Source: Streptomyces neyagawaensis (GTDB lineage: Bacteria > Actinomycetota > Actinomycetes > Streptomycetales > Streptomycetaceae). Taken from it: a stretch of 64,000 nucleotides of DNA. This document shows positions 1 to 7,367 of this stretch, piece after piece; positions within the stretch are counted from its first letter, which is position 1, and the number at the start of each line of letters is the position of its first letter. Made by a program: the position numbers and the translations under genes. Where the stretch lies: positions 248,001 to 312,000 of the forward strand of contig NZ_JAMGBG010000005.1 of NCBI RefSeq assembly GCF_023516595.1, given 5' to 3'. The notes under the pieces are model-generated. The model had not been told where the DNA came from, made no database searches, and was given only the letters and a program-made list of their open reading frames with translations.

Positions 1-2
1 GC

Positions 3-1448
3 AGGTACGCCGTCCTCGGTGTCGGTGACCGCAACTGGGCCGCCACCTACCAGCAGGTACCGACCCGCCTCGACGAACGCCTCGCCGCTCTCGGCGGCAC
101 CCGCCTGCTGGACCGCGCCGCCGCCGACGCCTCCGGCGATCTCGGCGGCACCGTCCGCGCCTTCGCGGCCGCCCTGCGCACCGCCCTCCTGACCGAGTAC
201 GGCGACCCCGAGGCCACGGGCACCCCTGAGGGGCCCGCCCCCGCGTACGAGGTCCGTGTCCTGACCGGCGGCCCCCTGCACGCCGTCGCCGAGCGCCACG
301 GCCTCGCCCCGATGACCGTCACCGAGGCGTACGACCTCACCGCGCCGGGCCACCCCCGCACCAAGCGGTTCGTCCGGCTCGCCCTGCCCGAGGGCACCAC
401 CTACCGCACCGGCGACCATCTGACCGTCCTGCCCGTCAACGACCCGGCGCTCGTCCAGCGGGCCGTCACCGCCCTCGGCCTCGACCCGGAGGAGATCCTC
501 GACATTCGCTCCCGGCGCCGAGACGGCCTCGCGGTCGACAGGCCGCTGACCGTACGGAACCTCCTCACCCACCACGTCGAACTGCGGACCCGCCCGACCG
601 CCGACCAGCTGGCGGCGCTCGCCGCGGCCAACCCCTGCCCACCCGAGCGCGCGGCCCTCGCGGCGAGCGCGTCCGGCGACGGTGAGCGGCGCACCCTGGT
701 CGAGGTCGCCGAGGCGTACCCGGCGCTGTGCGGCGCCCTGGACCTGCCGGCCCTGCTCGACCTCCTCACCCCGCTGCGCCCACGCCACTACTCGGTCTCG
801 TCCTCACCGGCGGCCGACCCCGGCCACGTCGACCTGATGGTGTCCCTGCTGGAGGCCCCGGCACGCTCGGGCGACGGCACCTACACCGGCGTCGGCTCCG
901 GCTACCTGAACACCGTCAAGCCGGGCGACACCGTCCTGGCCCGGATCCAGCCGTGCCGTGAGGCCTTCCGGGTCGACCACGACGACCCGGCCCCGGTCAT
1001 CATGATCGCGGCCGGCACCGGCCTCGCCCCGTTCCGCGGCGCCATCGCCGACCGGGTCGCTCTCAAGGCCGCGGGCGCCGAACTCGCACCCGCCCTCTGC
1101 TACTTCGGCTGCGACGCCCCCCACGCGGACTTCCTGCACGCCGACGAGCTGCGCGCCGCCGAGGCCGCCGGCGCCGTCTCGCTGCGCCCCGCCTTCAGCG
1201 CGGCCCCGGTCGCCGGGGTCACCTTCGTGCAGCACCGGATCGCCGCCGAGGCCGACGAGGTCGGGGCCCTGCTGGACGCCGGCGCCCGGGTCCTCGTGTG
1301 CGGCGACGCCTCCCGGATGGCACCCGGCGTCCGGGAGGCGTTCCGCGCGCTCCTCGCCGAGCGGCACCCCGACGGGGGTCCCGGCCGCGGGCTGGACGAC
1401 CTGATCGCCTCGGGCCGCTACGTGGAGGACGTCTACGCGGCGGGGTGA
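3..1448 (+). CDS. CYP102-type P450/NADPH reductase fusion, C-terminal part (5' truncated by window edge)
   Basis: The reading frame is open from the window edge; about 481 residues of the reductase half are visible. The first ~50 residues match the end of a P450 BM3-type flavodoxin (FMN) domain (GVGDRNWAATYQ, then DRAAADASGDL). Next come an FAD-binding domain with RHYSVSSSP, an NADPH-binding domain with GTGLAPFRGAI, a CGDASRM motif near the end, and the BM3-like C-terminus RYVEDVYAAG. In this family the reductase passes NADPH electrons through FAD and FMN to the fused heme domain for fatty-acid hydroxylation. The heme domain lies outside the window, so the substrate cannot be judged. The frame and family are clear; the true start is not visible. 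Confidence 0.9.
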   Translation, partial: RYAVLGVGDRNWAATYQQVPTRLDERLAALGGTRLLDRAAADASGDLGGTVRAFAAALRTALLTEYGDPEATGTPEGPAPAYEVRVLTGGPLHAVAERHGLAPMTVTEAYDLTAPGHPRTKRFVRLALPEGTTYRTGDHLTVLPVNDPALVQRAVTALGLDPEEILDIRSRRRDGLAVDRPLTVRNLLTHHVELRTRPTADQLAALAAANPCPPERAALAASASGDGERRTLVEVAEAYPALCGALDLPALLDLLTPLRPRHYSVSSSPAADPGHVDLMVSLLEAPARSGDGTYTGVGSGYLNTVKPGDTVLARIQPCREAFRVDHDDPAPVIMIAAGTGLAPFRGAIADRVALKAAGAELAPALCYFGCDAPHADFLHADELRAAEAAGAVSLRPAFSAAPVAGVTFVQHRIAAEADEVGALLDAGARVLVCGDASRMAPGVREAFRALLAERHPDGGPGRGLDDLIASGRYVEDVYAAG

Positions 1449-1533
1449 CCTCTGGGGACGACCCGGTGCGGTCCGGGGGTCCGCCTGGCACAGTGGGCCC
1501 CTCGTGCCCGGATGCGAACGAAGGGGGACCGCG

Positions 1534-2580
1534 GTGGACGCGGAGGAGCGTGCTCGGCTCGTCCTGGCGGCGGCGGGACTGCCGCCGGAGAGCCTCGCCG
1601 AGCGGCTGCCGCTCGGTGGCGGCACCTACAACACGGTCGAGGAACTCCGCCTCACCGACGGCACCCGGCTCGTGCTCAAGATCCCTCCGCCGTCCACCGT
1701 CCCCGGCCTGACCCACGAGCGTGACCTCCTCGTCGGCGAGGCCGCGTACTGCCGTGCGGCCGGGACCGTCGGCGTCCCCGCGCCGGGGGTGGTCGGCGCC
1801 GCCCTCGACGAGAGCGCGCCGACCGGCCGCCACGTGCTGCTCAGCCACTGCCCCGGCGCCGGATGGGAGGGACTGACGGCGGAGCGGAGGGCGGGAGTGC
1901 GACGCGAGCTGGGCGGCCTGGTGGCCCGGCTGCACGAGGTCACCGGGCCGGGATTCGGCTACCCGACCGGGGCCCTCGGCTCCCTCGCCTCCGACTGGCG
2001 CACCGCCTTCACCACCATGTACGAGGCCGTGCTCGACGACGCCCGCCGCTACGCGGCCTGGCTGCCCCGCCCCGTCGACGAGGTGGCCCGTACCGCACGG
2101 CACGCCTACGACGCGCTCGACGAGGTGACCGTGCCGCGACTCGTCCATTTCGACCTGTGGGACGGCAACATCCTCGTGGAGCACGGGGCGTCCGCCCGAG
2201 TGGGCGGTCTGATCGACGGCGAGCGCATGTTCTGGGGCGACCCGGTCGCCGACTTCGTCTCCCTCGCGCTGCTCGGGGACATCCGGCAGGACACGGACTT
2301 CCTGGCGGGCTATCAGGAAGCGGGAGGGGACCCCCACCTGTCTCCCGGCGCCGCCCGGCGCTACGCCCTCTACCGCAGCTACCTCTCCCTGATCATGCTG
2401 GTGGAGACGGTGCCGCGCGAGGCCGACGCGGACGACATCGCCTGGCGGCGGGAACGGGTCGCACCCCATCTGACGGCCGCCCTCGACGAACTGGGCGGCG
2501 CCGGTCCTGGCACACGGGTTTCAGCCGATCGTCACGAGGTACTCGCGCGCGGTGCACGACAGGAAGGGAGCACGCCGTGA
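1534..2580 (+). CDS. Aminoglycoside phosphotransferase (APH)-fold small-molecule kinase
   Basis: 348 residues with the protein-kinase-like APH fold: a glycine-rich loop (LPLGGGTYNTV), an ATP-site lysine in LVLKIP, the Brenner motif HFDLWDGNIL (catalytic Asp and metal-binding Asn) and a downstream LIDGERMFWGDPVADF that supplies the DFG-like metal ligand. The GTG at 1534 is chosen because AAGGGGG lies about seven bases upstream; an in-frame GTG ten codons earlier lacks such a site. The family includes antibiotic, choline, homoserine and sugar kinases, so the substrate is unknown. It overlaps the next small gene by four bases (GTGA), which suggests translational coupling. Confidence 0.85.
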   Translation: MDAEERARLVLAAAGLPPESLAERLPLGGGTYNTVEELRLTDGTRLVLKIPPPSTVPGLTHERDLLVGEAAYCRAAGTVGVPAPGVVGAALDESAPTGRHVLLSHCPGAGWEGLTAERRAGVRRELGGLVARLHEVTGPGFGYPTGALGSLASDWRTAFTTMYEAVLDDARRYAAWLPRPVDEVARTARHAYDALDEVTVPRLVHFDLWDGNILVEHGASARVGGLIDGERMFWGDPVADFVSLALLGDIRQDTDFLAGYQEAGGDPHLSPGAARRYALYRSYLSLIMLVETVPREADADDIAWRRERVAPHLTAALDELGGAGPGTRVSADRHEVLARGARQEGSTP

Positions 2581-2840
2581 CCGATCACCGGATGGAGGGT
2601 CCCGGCGAACACGGTGACCCGATACCGAGGGACATGCCCGATCAGCAGGCGACCAAGGGCGAGGACCCCTGGGAGGTGGTCCCCGGGCGGGGGACCGGCG
2701 GGCCCGAGGACGAGGACGCGTCCGAGGAGACCGGCACGGATGTGCCGGACACGGACGAGGCGGGCACCGGACGCCAGGGCGCGCCCCGCTCGGGTGGTGT
2801 CCACCCGGAGCAGCCCGTCCCCGACGAGCCGGCCGACTGA
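2577..2840 (+). CDS. Small acidic, probably disordered protein
   Basis: 87 residues starting at a GTG that overlaps the upstream stop codon, preceded by GGAAGGGA. The composition is rich in Asp, Glu, Pro and Gly with few hydrophobic residues (for example GGPEDEDASEETGTDVPDTD), so it is probably unstructured and cytosolic. No domain or signal peptide is visible. It is coupled to the APH-type kinase and ends before a strong terminator hairpin, so the two form a short operon. The function is unknown and I do not assign one. Confidence 0.6.
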   Translation: MTDHRMEGPGEHGDPIPRDMPDQQATKGEDPWEVVPGRGTGGPEDEDASEETGTDVPDTDEAGTGRQGAPRSGGVHPEQPVPDEPAD

Positions 2841-2918
2841 TCCGTCCGGCTGATTCGGAGGGCTCACGGCCGCTGCCACGAGGCGATCGCCGCACGGCCG
2901 CTGAGGCCGCGAAGACTC

Positions 2919-2950
2919 GGCGCCTCCCCGGTGGGACCCGGGGAGGCGCC
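2919..2950. terminator. Hairpin terminator after the kinase operon
   Basis: A perfect 13-bp inverted repeat (GGCGCCTCCCCGG and its complement) with a 6-base loop sits about 80 bases after the small acidic gene. There is no U-run on either side, as is usual in Streptomyces. It probably ends the plus-strand operon and may also serve the convergent epimerase gene. Confidence 0.75.
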
Positions 2951-3020
2951 GTCATGTCCGGGTGGCACGCTCCTCAGCTCAGCCGTCAGGTCCGGGCTGG
3001 TTGATCAGCGCACCTGTCCG

Positions 3021-3071
3021 GGGCGGCTGCTCAGCCCACCCTTCCGGGCGGCTGCTCAACCCACCTTCCGG
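3021..3071. repeat. 25-bp tandem duplication at the 3' end of the epimerase gene
   Basis: Two adjacent imperfect copies of a 25-26 bp unit beginning GGGCGGCTGCTCA. One copy contains the last codons and stop of the epimerase gene; the other lies just downstream. It looks like a recent slippage duplication of the gene end with no coding effect. Confidence 0.7.
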
Positions 3072-4084
3072 CCCCGCAGCGGTTCCGTGTCGGCGCCGGC
3101 ACCCTGCCGTAGCCCCTCCAGGAACTCCTCCAGCACCTCCACGGCCGTCCGCTCGGGCCGCCAGTGCAGCTCGTCGCGGGCCCGGCTGCAGTCCATCAGC
3201 GGCAGCCGCAGCACCGCGTCGAAGAGATGCGGCGAGGCGGGCAGCAGCCTCAGGTTCCACGCGGCGGCGACCGCCGACCGGACGGCGGCCCGGGGCAGCC
3301 GCATCGGCCGCGACCCCGTCATCTCGCCCAGCAGCCCCGCGTCCACGGGCGGCTCGGCCGCCAGGTTGAAGGCGCCGCGCACATCGGAGTGGAGCGCCAG
3401 CCGGTACGCGTGGGCGGCGTCGTCGGTGTGCAGCGCCTGCACCCGCAGCCCCGGAATGTCGGGCATGAACGGCAGCAGCTCGGGCCGGGCGAGCGGCCCC
3501 GGCAGAAGACGCCCGCCGAAGATCCGGCGCTGCTCGCTCGCCGATTCCCGCTTGAACAGGAACGCGGGCCGCATCCGCACCACCCGCACCTCGGGATGCT
3601 CGTACTCGAAGGAGTCCAGGGCACGCTCCAGATACGCCTTCTCCCGGCAGTACGCGGCGTCCGGCCAGCCGTGCGTGGGCCACGACTCGTCGACGGACCG
3701 GTCCTTCGGGCCCGGCGAGTACGCGCCGACCGAGGAGGCGTGCACCAGGGCCGGGACCTTCGCCGCCGCCACCGCCTCGAAGACCCGCATGCTGCCGAGC
3801 ACATTGGTCCGCCAGGTGGCGGCCGGGTCGTGGGTGGGCTGGAAGGCCCACGCGAGATGGACGACCGCCGTCGCCCCCTCGAACTCCTTCGTCAGATCGG
3901 CGTCCCCGGACCCCAGGTCCACTGCCGACCACTCCGTCTTCTCGGGCGACCAGTCGGGGATCCGACGGGCGAGGCCCCGCACCTGCCCGACCCGCTCGTC
4001 CTCCGCGAGCAGCCGTACCAGGCTCGTTCCGACATTGCCGGTGGCACCCGTGATCACGATCCTGTCGCCGGACTCCTTGTTCAC
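3056..4084 (-). CDS. NAD(P)-dependent epimerase/dehydratase (extended SDR family)
   Basis: 342 residues. The N-terminal Rossmann motif is GATGNVGTS and the catalytic YxxxK is present as YCREK, followed by a C-terminal substrate domain typical of extended SDR nucleotide-sugar epimerases. The GTG start is preceded by GAGGAG eight bases upstream; longer upstream frames lack a site. It is a single gene, convergent with the kinase operon and divergent from the VanX-like dipeptidase. The substrate cannot be told from sequence; a nucleotide sugar or similar ketone is a family-based guess. Confidence 0.85.
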   Translation of the reverse strand: MNKESGDRIVITGATGNVGTSLVRLLAEDERVGQVRGLARRIPDWSPEKTEWSAVDLGSGDADLTKEFEGATAVVHLAWAFQPTHDPAATWRTNVLGSMRVFEAVAAAKVPALVHASSVGAYSPGPKDRSVDESWPTHGWPDAAYCREKAYLERALDSFEYEHPEVRVVRMRPAFLFKRESASEQRRIFGGRLLPGPLARPELLPFMPDIPGLRVQALHTDDAAHAYRLALHSDVRGAFNLAAEPPVDAGLLGEMTGSRPMRLPRAAVRSAVAAAWNLRLLPASPHLFDAVLRLPLMDCSRARDELHWRPERTAVEVLEEFLEGLRQGAGADTEPLRGRKVG

Positions 4085-4226
4085 CGCTGACTCCTCTCGC
4101 GCCGCGACTTCCAGGGCCGCCCACGAGTACCCGGACCACGCCGATGCACGCGGCGGCCCTCCCCGGCGGGCGCCGGTCTGGCCGATTCCCGTGGTGCCCC
4201 GACGCGCCCACGAGAGGATCACCCCC

Positions 4227-4883
4227 ATGACCGAGATCATCTTGATGTCCGATCCCGAAGTCGCGGCCGTACCCGTGCGCGACTGCGACGAGCCGCTCGT
4301 CGACTTACGCCGGGACAGCCCCCTGCCCGTCGATCCCCGCAAGGCCGATGCCACGGGTGCCTACGCCCATCTGCGCGCGGGTGTGGTGGAGAGGCTGGTC
4401 CGGGCCCAGTCGCTGCTGCCGGACGGTCTGCGCCTGCTGTTCGTCGAGGGGTACCGGCCCCCGGCCCTGCAACGCCGGTACTTCGACGAGTACACGGCCG
4501 AGATGCGCGCCCTCCACCCCGACTGGGACGCCGCCCGCCTCCGCACGGCGGCCAGCCGCTATGTCTCGCCGCCCGAGCTGGCCCCGCACTCGGCGGGCGC
4601 CGCCGTCGACCTGACCCTCGTCGACGCCGACGGCCGCGAACTCGACTGCGGTACGCCGGTCAACGCAAGCCCGGAGGACAGCGCGGGCGCCTGCTATACG
4701 GGCGCCGAGAACATCCCCGCCGAGGCCCGCGCCCACCGGGAGATCCTGGGGGCCGCCCTCACGGAGGCCGGGCTGGTCAACTACCCCACCGAGTGGTGGC
4801 ACTGGTCGTACGGCGACCGCTACTGGGCCCTGATGACGGGCGCGCCCGCCGCCCTGTACGGGCCGAGAGACTTCACGAACTGA
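4227..4883 (+). CDS. VanX-like D-alanyl-D-alanine dipeptidase (peptidase M15D)
   Basis: 218 residues, close to the ~200 usual for VanX-type zinc dipeptidases. The zinc-binding SxHxxGxAxD motif appears as PHSAGAAVDLTL, and the catalytic Glu and third ligand as TEWWHWSYGD; FVEGYRPP contains the conserved Arg. The family splits D-Ala-D-Ala, either for glycopeptide resistance or for reuse of cell-wall fragments. No vanH or vanA gene is adjacent, so a wall-turnover role is more likely. The ATG follows GAGAGGA. Codon 27 is the rare leucine codon TTA, so translation may depend on the bldA tRNA. There is no clear signal peptide, so it probably acts in the cytoplasm. Confidence 0.9.
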   Translation: MTEIILMSDPEVAAVPVRDCDEPLVDLRRDSPLPVDPRKADATGAYAHLRAGVVERLVRAQSLLPDGLRLLFVEGYRPPALQRRYFDEYTAEMRALHPDWDAARLRTAASRYVSPPELAPHSAGAAVDLTLVDADGRELDCGTPVNASPEDSAGACYTGAENIPAEARAHREILGAALTEAGLVNYPTEWWHWSYGDRYWALMTGAPAALYGPRDFTN

Positions 4884-4990
4884 CGCTCCCGCTCAGGAAA
4901 GCCGACTGACGCTCCCGCTCACGAGAAGCCGACTGGCGCCCCCGCACGCGGAAAACGGCCGGCTGTTCCCGCTCACAAAGCCGGCCGTTC
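4880..4990. repeat. Imperfect tandem repeats after the dipeptidase gene
   Basis: Four to five degenerate copies of a unit containing GACTGACGCTCCCGCTCA follow the stop codon. The last two copies form an 11-bp inverted repeat (4954-4964 with 4979-4989, AACGGCCGGCT) with a 14-base loop, which could act as a first terminator. No reading frame is evident. Confidence 0.6.
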
Positions 4991-5009
4991 CCGCTCACGA
5001 AAAGGGGAA

Positions 5010-5042
5010 GCCCCGACCGGACGGGGGAATCACGGTCGGGGC
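5010..5042. terminator. Hairpin terminator after the dipeptidase repeats
   Basis: A perfect 10-bp stem (GCCCCGACCG with CGGTCGGGGC) and a 13-base loop. It probably ends plus-strand transcription from the dipeptidase before the structured element that follows. Confidence 0.65.
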
Positions 5043-5051
5043 GGTCTGTGT

Positions 5052-5164
5052 GTGGGTGCGGATGGCGGTCGCCTCTCGGCGAAACGCTCCACAGGGCTTC
5101 AGCCGAACGATCGTCCCTGTGGGCAAAAGGTGAGGCCCGGGGACACTGTCCCATCCGCACCCAC
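5052..5164 (+). ncRNA. Candidate structured RNA, unassigned family
   Basis: A perfect 14-bp stem (GTGGGTGCGGATGG at 5052-5065 with 5151-5164) closes an 85-base interior. Inside are a hairpin TCGCC/GGCGA (5069-5082) and an 8-bp stem CCACAGGG/CCCTGTGG (5089-5122) with an 18-base loop. GGTTTGTTT follows the closing stem on the plus strand. It lies between the convergent dipeptidase and HAD genes, so no plus-strand gene follows for it to control in cis. The nested stems suggest a small RNA, but it could also be an elaborate terminator for either strand. I could not match it to a known family; strand is inferred from the T-rich tail. Confidence 0.4.
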
Positions 5165-5266
5165 GGTTTGTTTAACGGGCAACCACCCGTGGCTGTTCCC
5201 TCCGACGCCGGGTCTCGCCAGTGATCCGCGTCACGCCGCCAGCGGGCCGCGGCGACCCCCGGCAGA

Positions 5267-5932
5267 TCATTCCTCGCGCCCCAGCGGGCTCTCGTCCAGC
5301 GCGGCCAGCAGATGCGCCGCATTCCGGAACACCATCTCCGCCCCGGCCGCCTCCAGCTCGGGACGCGGGATGCCCCCGCTGAGCACGGCCACACAGCGGA
5401 CCCCCGCCCGGACGCCGGCCCGCATGTCCCACACCGTGTCCCCGACGAACACCGATCGCTCGGCCGGGGCTTTCGCCAGCTCCAGCGCGTGCTCCACGGG
5501 GTCGGGGGCCGGTTTGCCCTTGGCCACGTCCTCCGCGCTCGCCGTCGCCATGATGGCGTCGTCCGCGCCGATCGCGCGCCGCAGCGCGGCCAGCTCCGGC
5601 CCGCTGGCGGACGTCGCGAGCACCACCCGCCAGCCCTGCCCGTCGAGCCGCCGCAGCAGCCGTCCGGCCTCCGGCAGCGGGGGCAACCGCTCGAAGTACG
5701 TCCCGTACAACGCCTTGTGCGCCGCGCTCAGCGCGTCGCTCTCCTCCTGCTTCGGCTCCTCGGCCAGCACATGGGTGATCAGGTCCCGCGACGGCAGCCC
5801 CACCGCCCGGTGGATGTCGTGCATCGCCACCTGGTGCCCGGCCTGCCGGAACGCCTCCCACCAGGCGACCACATGCAGATGGTTGGTGTCGACGAGGGTC
5901 CCGTCGACATCGAACACAGCGGCCTTGGCCAT
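5267..5932 (-). CDS. HAD-superfamily phosphatase
   Basis: 221 residues of the beta-phosphoglucomutase/phosphoglycolate phosphatase type. Motif I DVDGTLVDT (nucleophile Asp near residue 8), a helical cap domain, motif II LATSASG and motif IV FVGDTVWD are all visible. The ATG is preceded by AGGAAAGG; an earlier in-frame start is less likely. It starts 25 bases after the PHP-domain gene, so the two probably form an operon. The phosphorylated substrate is unknown. Confidence 0.85.
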   Translation of the reverse strand: MAKAAVFDVDGTLVDTNHLHVVAWWEAFRQAGHQVAMHDIHRAVGLPSRDLITHVLAEEPKQEESDALSAAHKALYGTYFERLPPLPEAGRLLRRLDGQGWRVVLATSASGPELAALRRAIGADDAIMATASAEDVAKGKPAPDPVEHALELAKAPAERSVFVGDTVWDMRAGVRAGVRCVAVLSGGIPRPELEAAGAEMVFRNAAHLLAALDESPLGREE

Positions 5933-5957
5933 GACGCACCTTTCCTCGCATCGGGTG

Positions 5958-7025
5958 TCACTTCTCGCGTTCCGCAAGGGGCGGTGCTCCCCGTGGGGCG
6001 CCCGGCGCGGGCACCTCCCGGTCGTGGGCCCACCGCAGCAGGTCCTCCACGCCCCACGTCGTCACCACCCGGTCCTCGGGTACCCCGCACTCCTCGGCTC
6101 GCGCACATCCGTGGATCTGCCAGGTGAGCTGGCCCGGCGCGTGCGCGTCCGTGTCCACGGAGAACAGCACCCCGGCCTCCACCGCCCGCCGCAGCAGCCG
6201 CCGGGGCGGGTCCAGCCGCTCCGGCCTGGAGTTGATCTCCAGGGCCGTGCCGGTCTCCGCGCAGGCCGCGAACACCGCGTCCGCGTCGAACTCCGACTCC
6301 GGCCGGCCCCGCCCGGTGATCAGCCGCCCCGTGCAGTGCCCCAGCACGTCGGAGCGCGGATCACGGACCGCGGCGACCATCCGCCGGGTCATCGACCGGG
6401 CGTCCATCCGCAGCTTGGAGTGGACCGACACCACCACGACGTCGAGGCGGTCCAGCAACTCGGGCTCCTGGTCCAGCGAGCCGTCGTCGAGGATGTCGCA
6501 CTCGATGCCCGTGAGCAGCCGGAACGGCGCCCACGTCTCGTTCAGCGCGGCTACCACGTCCAGCTGCTCGCGCAGCCGCTCGGGGGACAGACCGCGGGCG
6601 ACGGTCAGCCGGGGCGAGTGGTCGGTGAGGACCGCCCACTCGTGGCCGAGACGTGCGGCGGTCCGGCCCATCTCCTCGATCGGGCTGCCCCCGTCCGACC
6701 AGTCCGAATGCACATGGCAGTCGCCCCGGATCAGCTCCCTCAGCCGGAGGCCGCCGTCCGTGAGCGGGGCCTCGGCCTCCCGCTCCAGCTTCCCCAGATA
6801 GTCCGGCACCCGCCCGGCCAGCGCCTCCCGCACCACCTGCGCGGTCTTCGGCCCGATCCCCTTCAGCGACTCCAGCGACCCCGAGGCCGCCCGCTCGGCC
6901 ACCTCGTCCGCAGGCATCGCGGCGAGCACCGCGGCGGCCGTACGGAACGCGCGTACGCGATACGTGGGGGCCCGGTCCCGCTCCAGCAGGAAGGCGATCC
7001 GCTCCAGGGCCTCGACGGGATCCAT
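5958..7025 (-). CDS. Helix-hairpin-helix/PHP-domain metal-dependent hydrolase
   Basis: 355 residues. Residues ~1-80 carry DNA-polymerase-X-like helix-hairpin-helix motifs (LKGIGPKTAQVV), and the rest is a PHP phosphoesterase domain with metal ligands in GDCHVHSDWSDG, LTDHS, GIECDI, VVSVHSK, LGHCTG and SVDTDAHAP. This matches the C-terminal part of bacterial PolX without its polymerase core, a common actinobacterial arrangement. It may be a nuclease or phosphoesterase in DNA repair, but that is inference. The ATG follows GGAGG. It is the first gene of an operon with the HAD phosphatase. Confidence 0.85.
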   Translation of the reverse strand: MDPVEALERIAFLLERDRAPTYRVRAFRTAAAVLAAMPADEVAERAASGSLESLKGIGPKTAQVVREALAGRVPDYLGKLEREAEAPLTDGGLRLRELIRGDCHVHSDWSDGGSPIEEMGRTAARLGHEWAVLTDHSPRLTVARGLSPERLREQLDVVAALNETWAPFRLLTGIECDILDDGSLDQEPELLDRLDVVVVSVHSKLRMDARSMTRRMVAAVRDPRSDVLGHCTGRLITGRGRPESEFDADAVFAACAETGTALEINSRPERLDPPRRLLRRAVEAGVLFSVDTDAHAPGQLTWQIHGCARAEECGVPEDRVVTTWGVEDLLRWAHDREVPAPGAPRGAPPLAEREK

Positions 7026-7118
7026 GGCACCTCCAGCGTTCCGCTTACAGACTCGCCCAGGCGCCGGGTACCCGCACGGCGGCCGTCCGCCGCCCGGTCA
7101 CGGACGGCGGAACGGGCC

Positions 7119-7130
7119 TACGCTCTAGAC
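7119..7130 (+). promoter_or_regulatory. Probable leaderless promoter -10 region
   Basis: TACGCT at 7119-7124 fits the Streptomyces -10 pattern TAnnnT and lies six bases before the ATG of the next gene, which has no ribosome-binding site. This spacing would start transcription at the A of the ATG. No convincing -35 is seen. Confidence 0.45.
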
Positions 7131-7367
7131 ATGACGGAAATCGCGAGTCCCTACATCTCCCACCCTCGGGTCATGGTGCTCGGGGTGCAGCCGGGTACGC
7201 CGCCGTTCCGGATCGTGGAGATCGACGGTCAGGTGGTCGGTGAGGCCAAGGCGATGACGGACGTGCTCCAGGCCGCCGCGGCGTACGGGATCACCGTCCA
7301 TGACCTCGACGACCCGGAGCAGGTGCGCTGGGTGGGCGGCGACAAGTTCACTTGGACGCCGCGCTAG
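7131..7367 (+). CDS. Conserved small protein of unknown function
   Basis: 78 residues (MTEIASPYISHPRVMVLGVQ at the start), compact and soluble, without signal peptide or recognised motif. It lacks a Shine-Dalgarno sequence and is probably translated from a leaderless transcript. Its last 20 bases overlap the end of the convergent VanZ-like gene, so both stop codons lie inside the other gene. I do not recognise the family; the coding call rests on typical Streptomyces codon use and an ATG in the right place. Confidence 0.65.
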   Translation: MTEIASPYISHPRVMVLGVQPGTPPFRIVEIDGQVVGEAKAMTDVLQAAAAYGITVHDLDDPEQVRWVGGDKFTWTPR

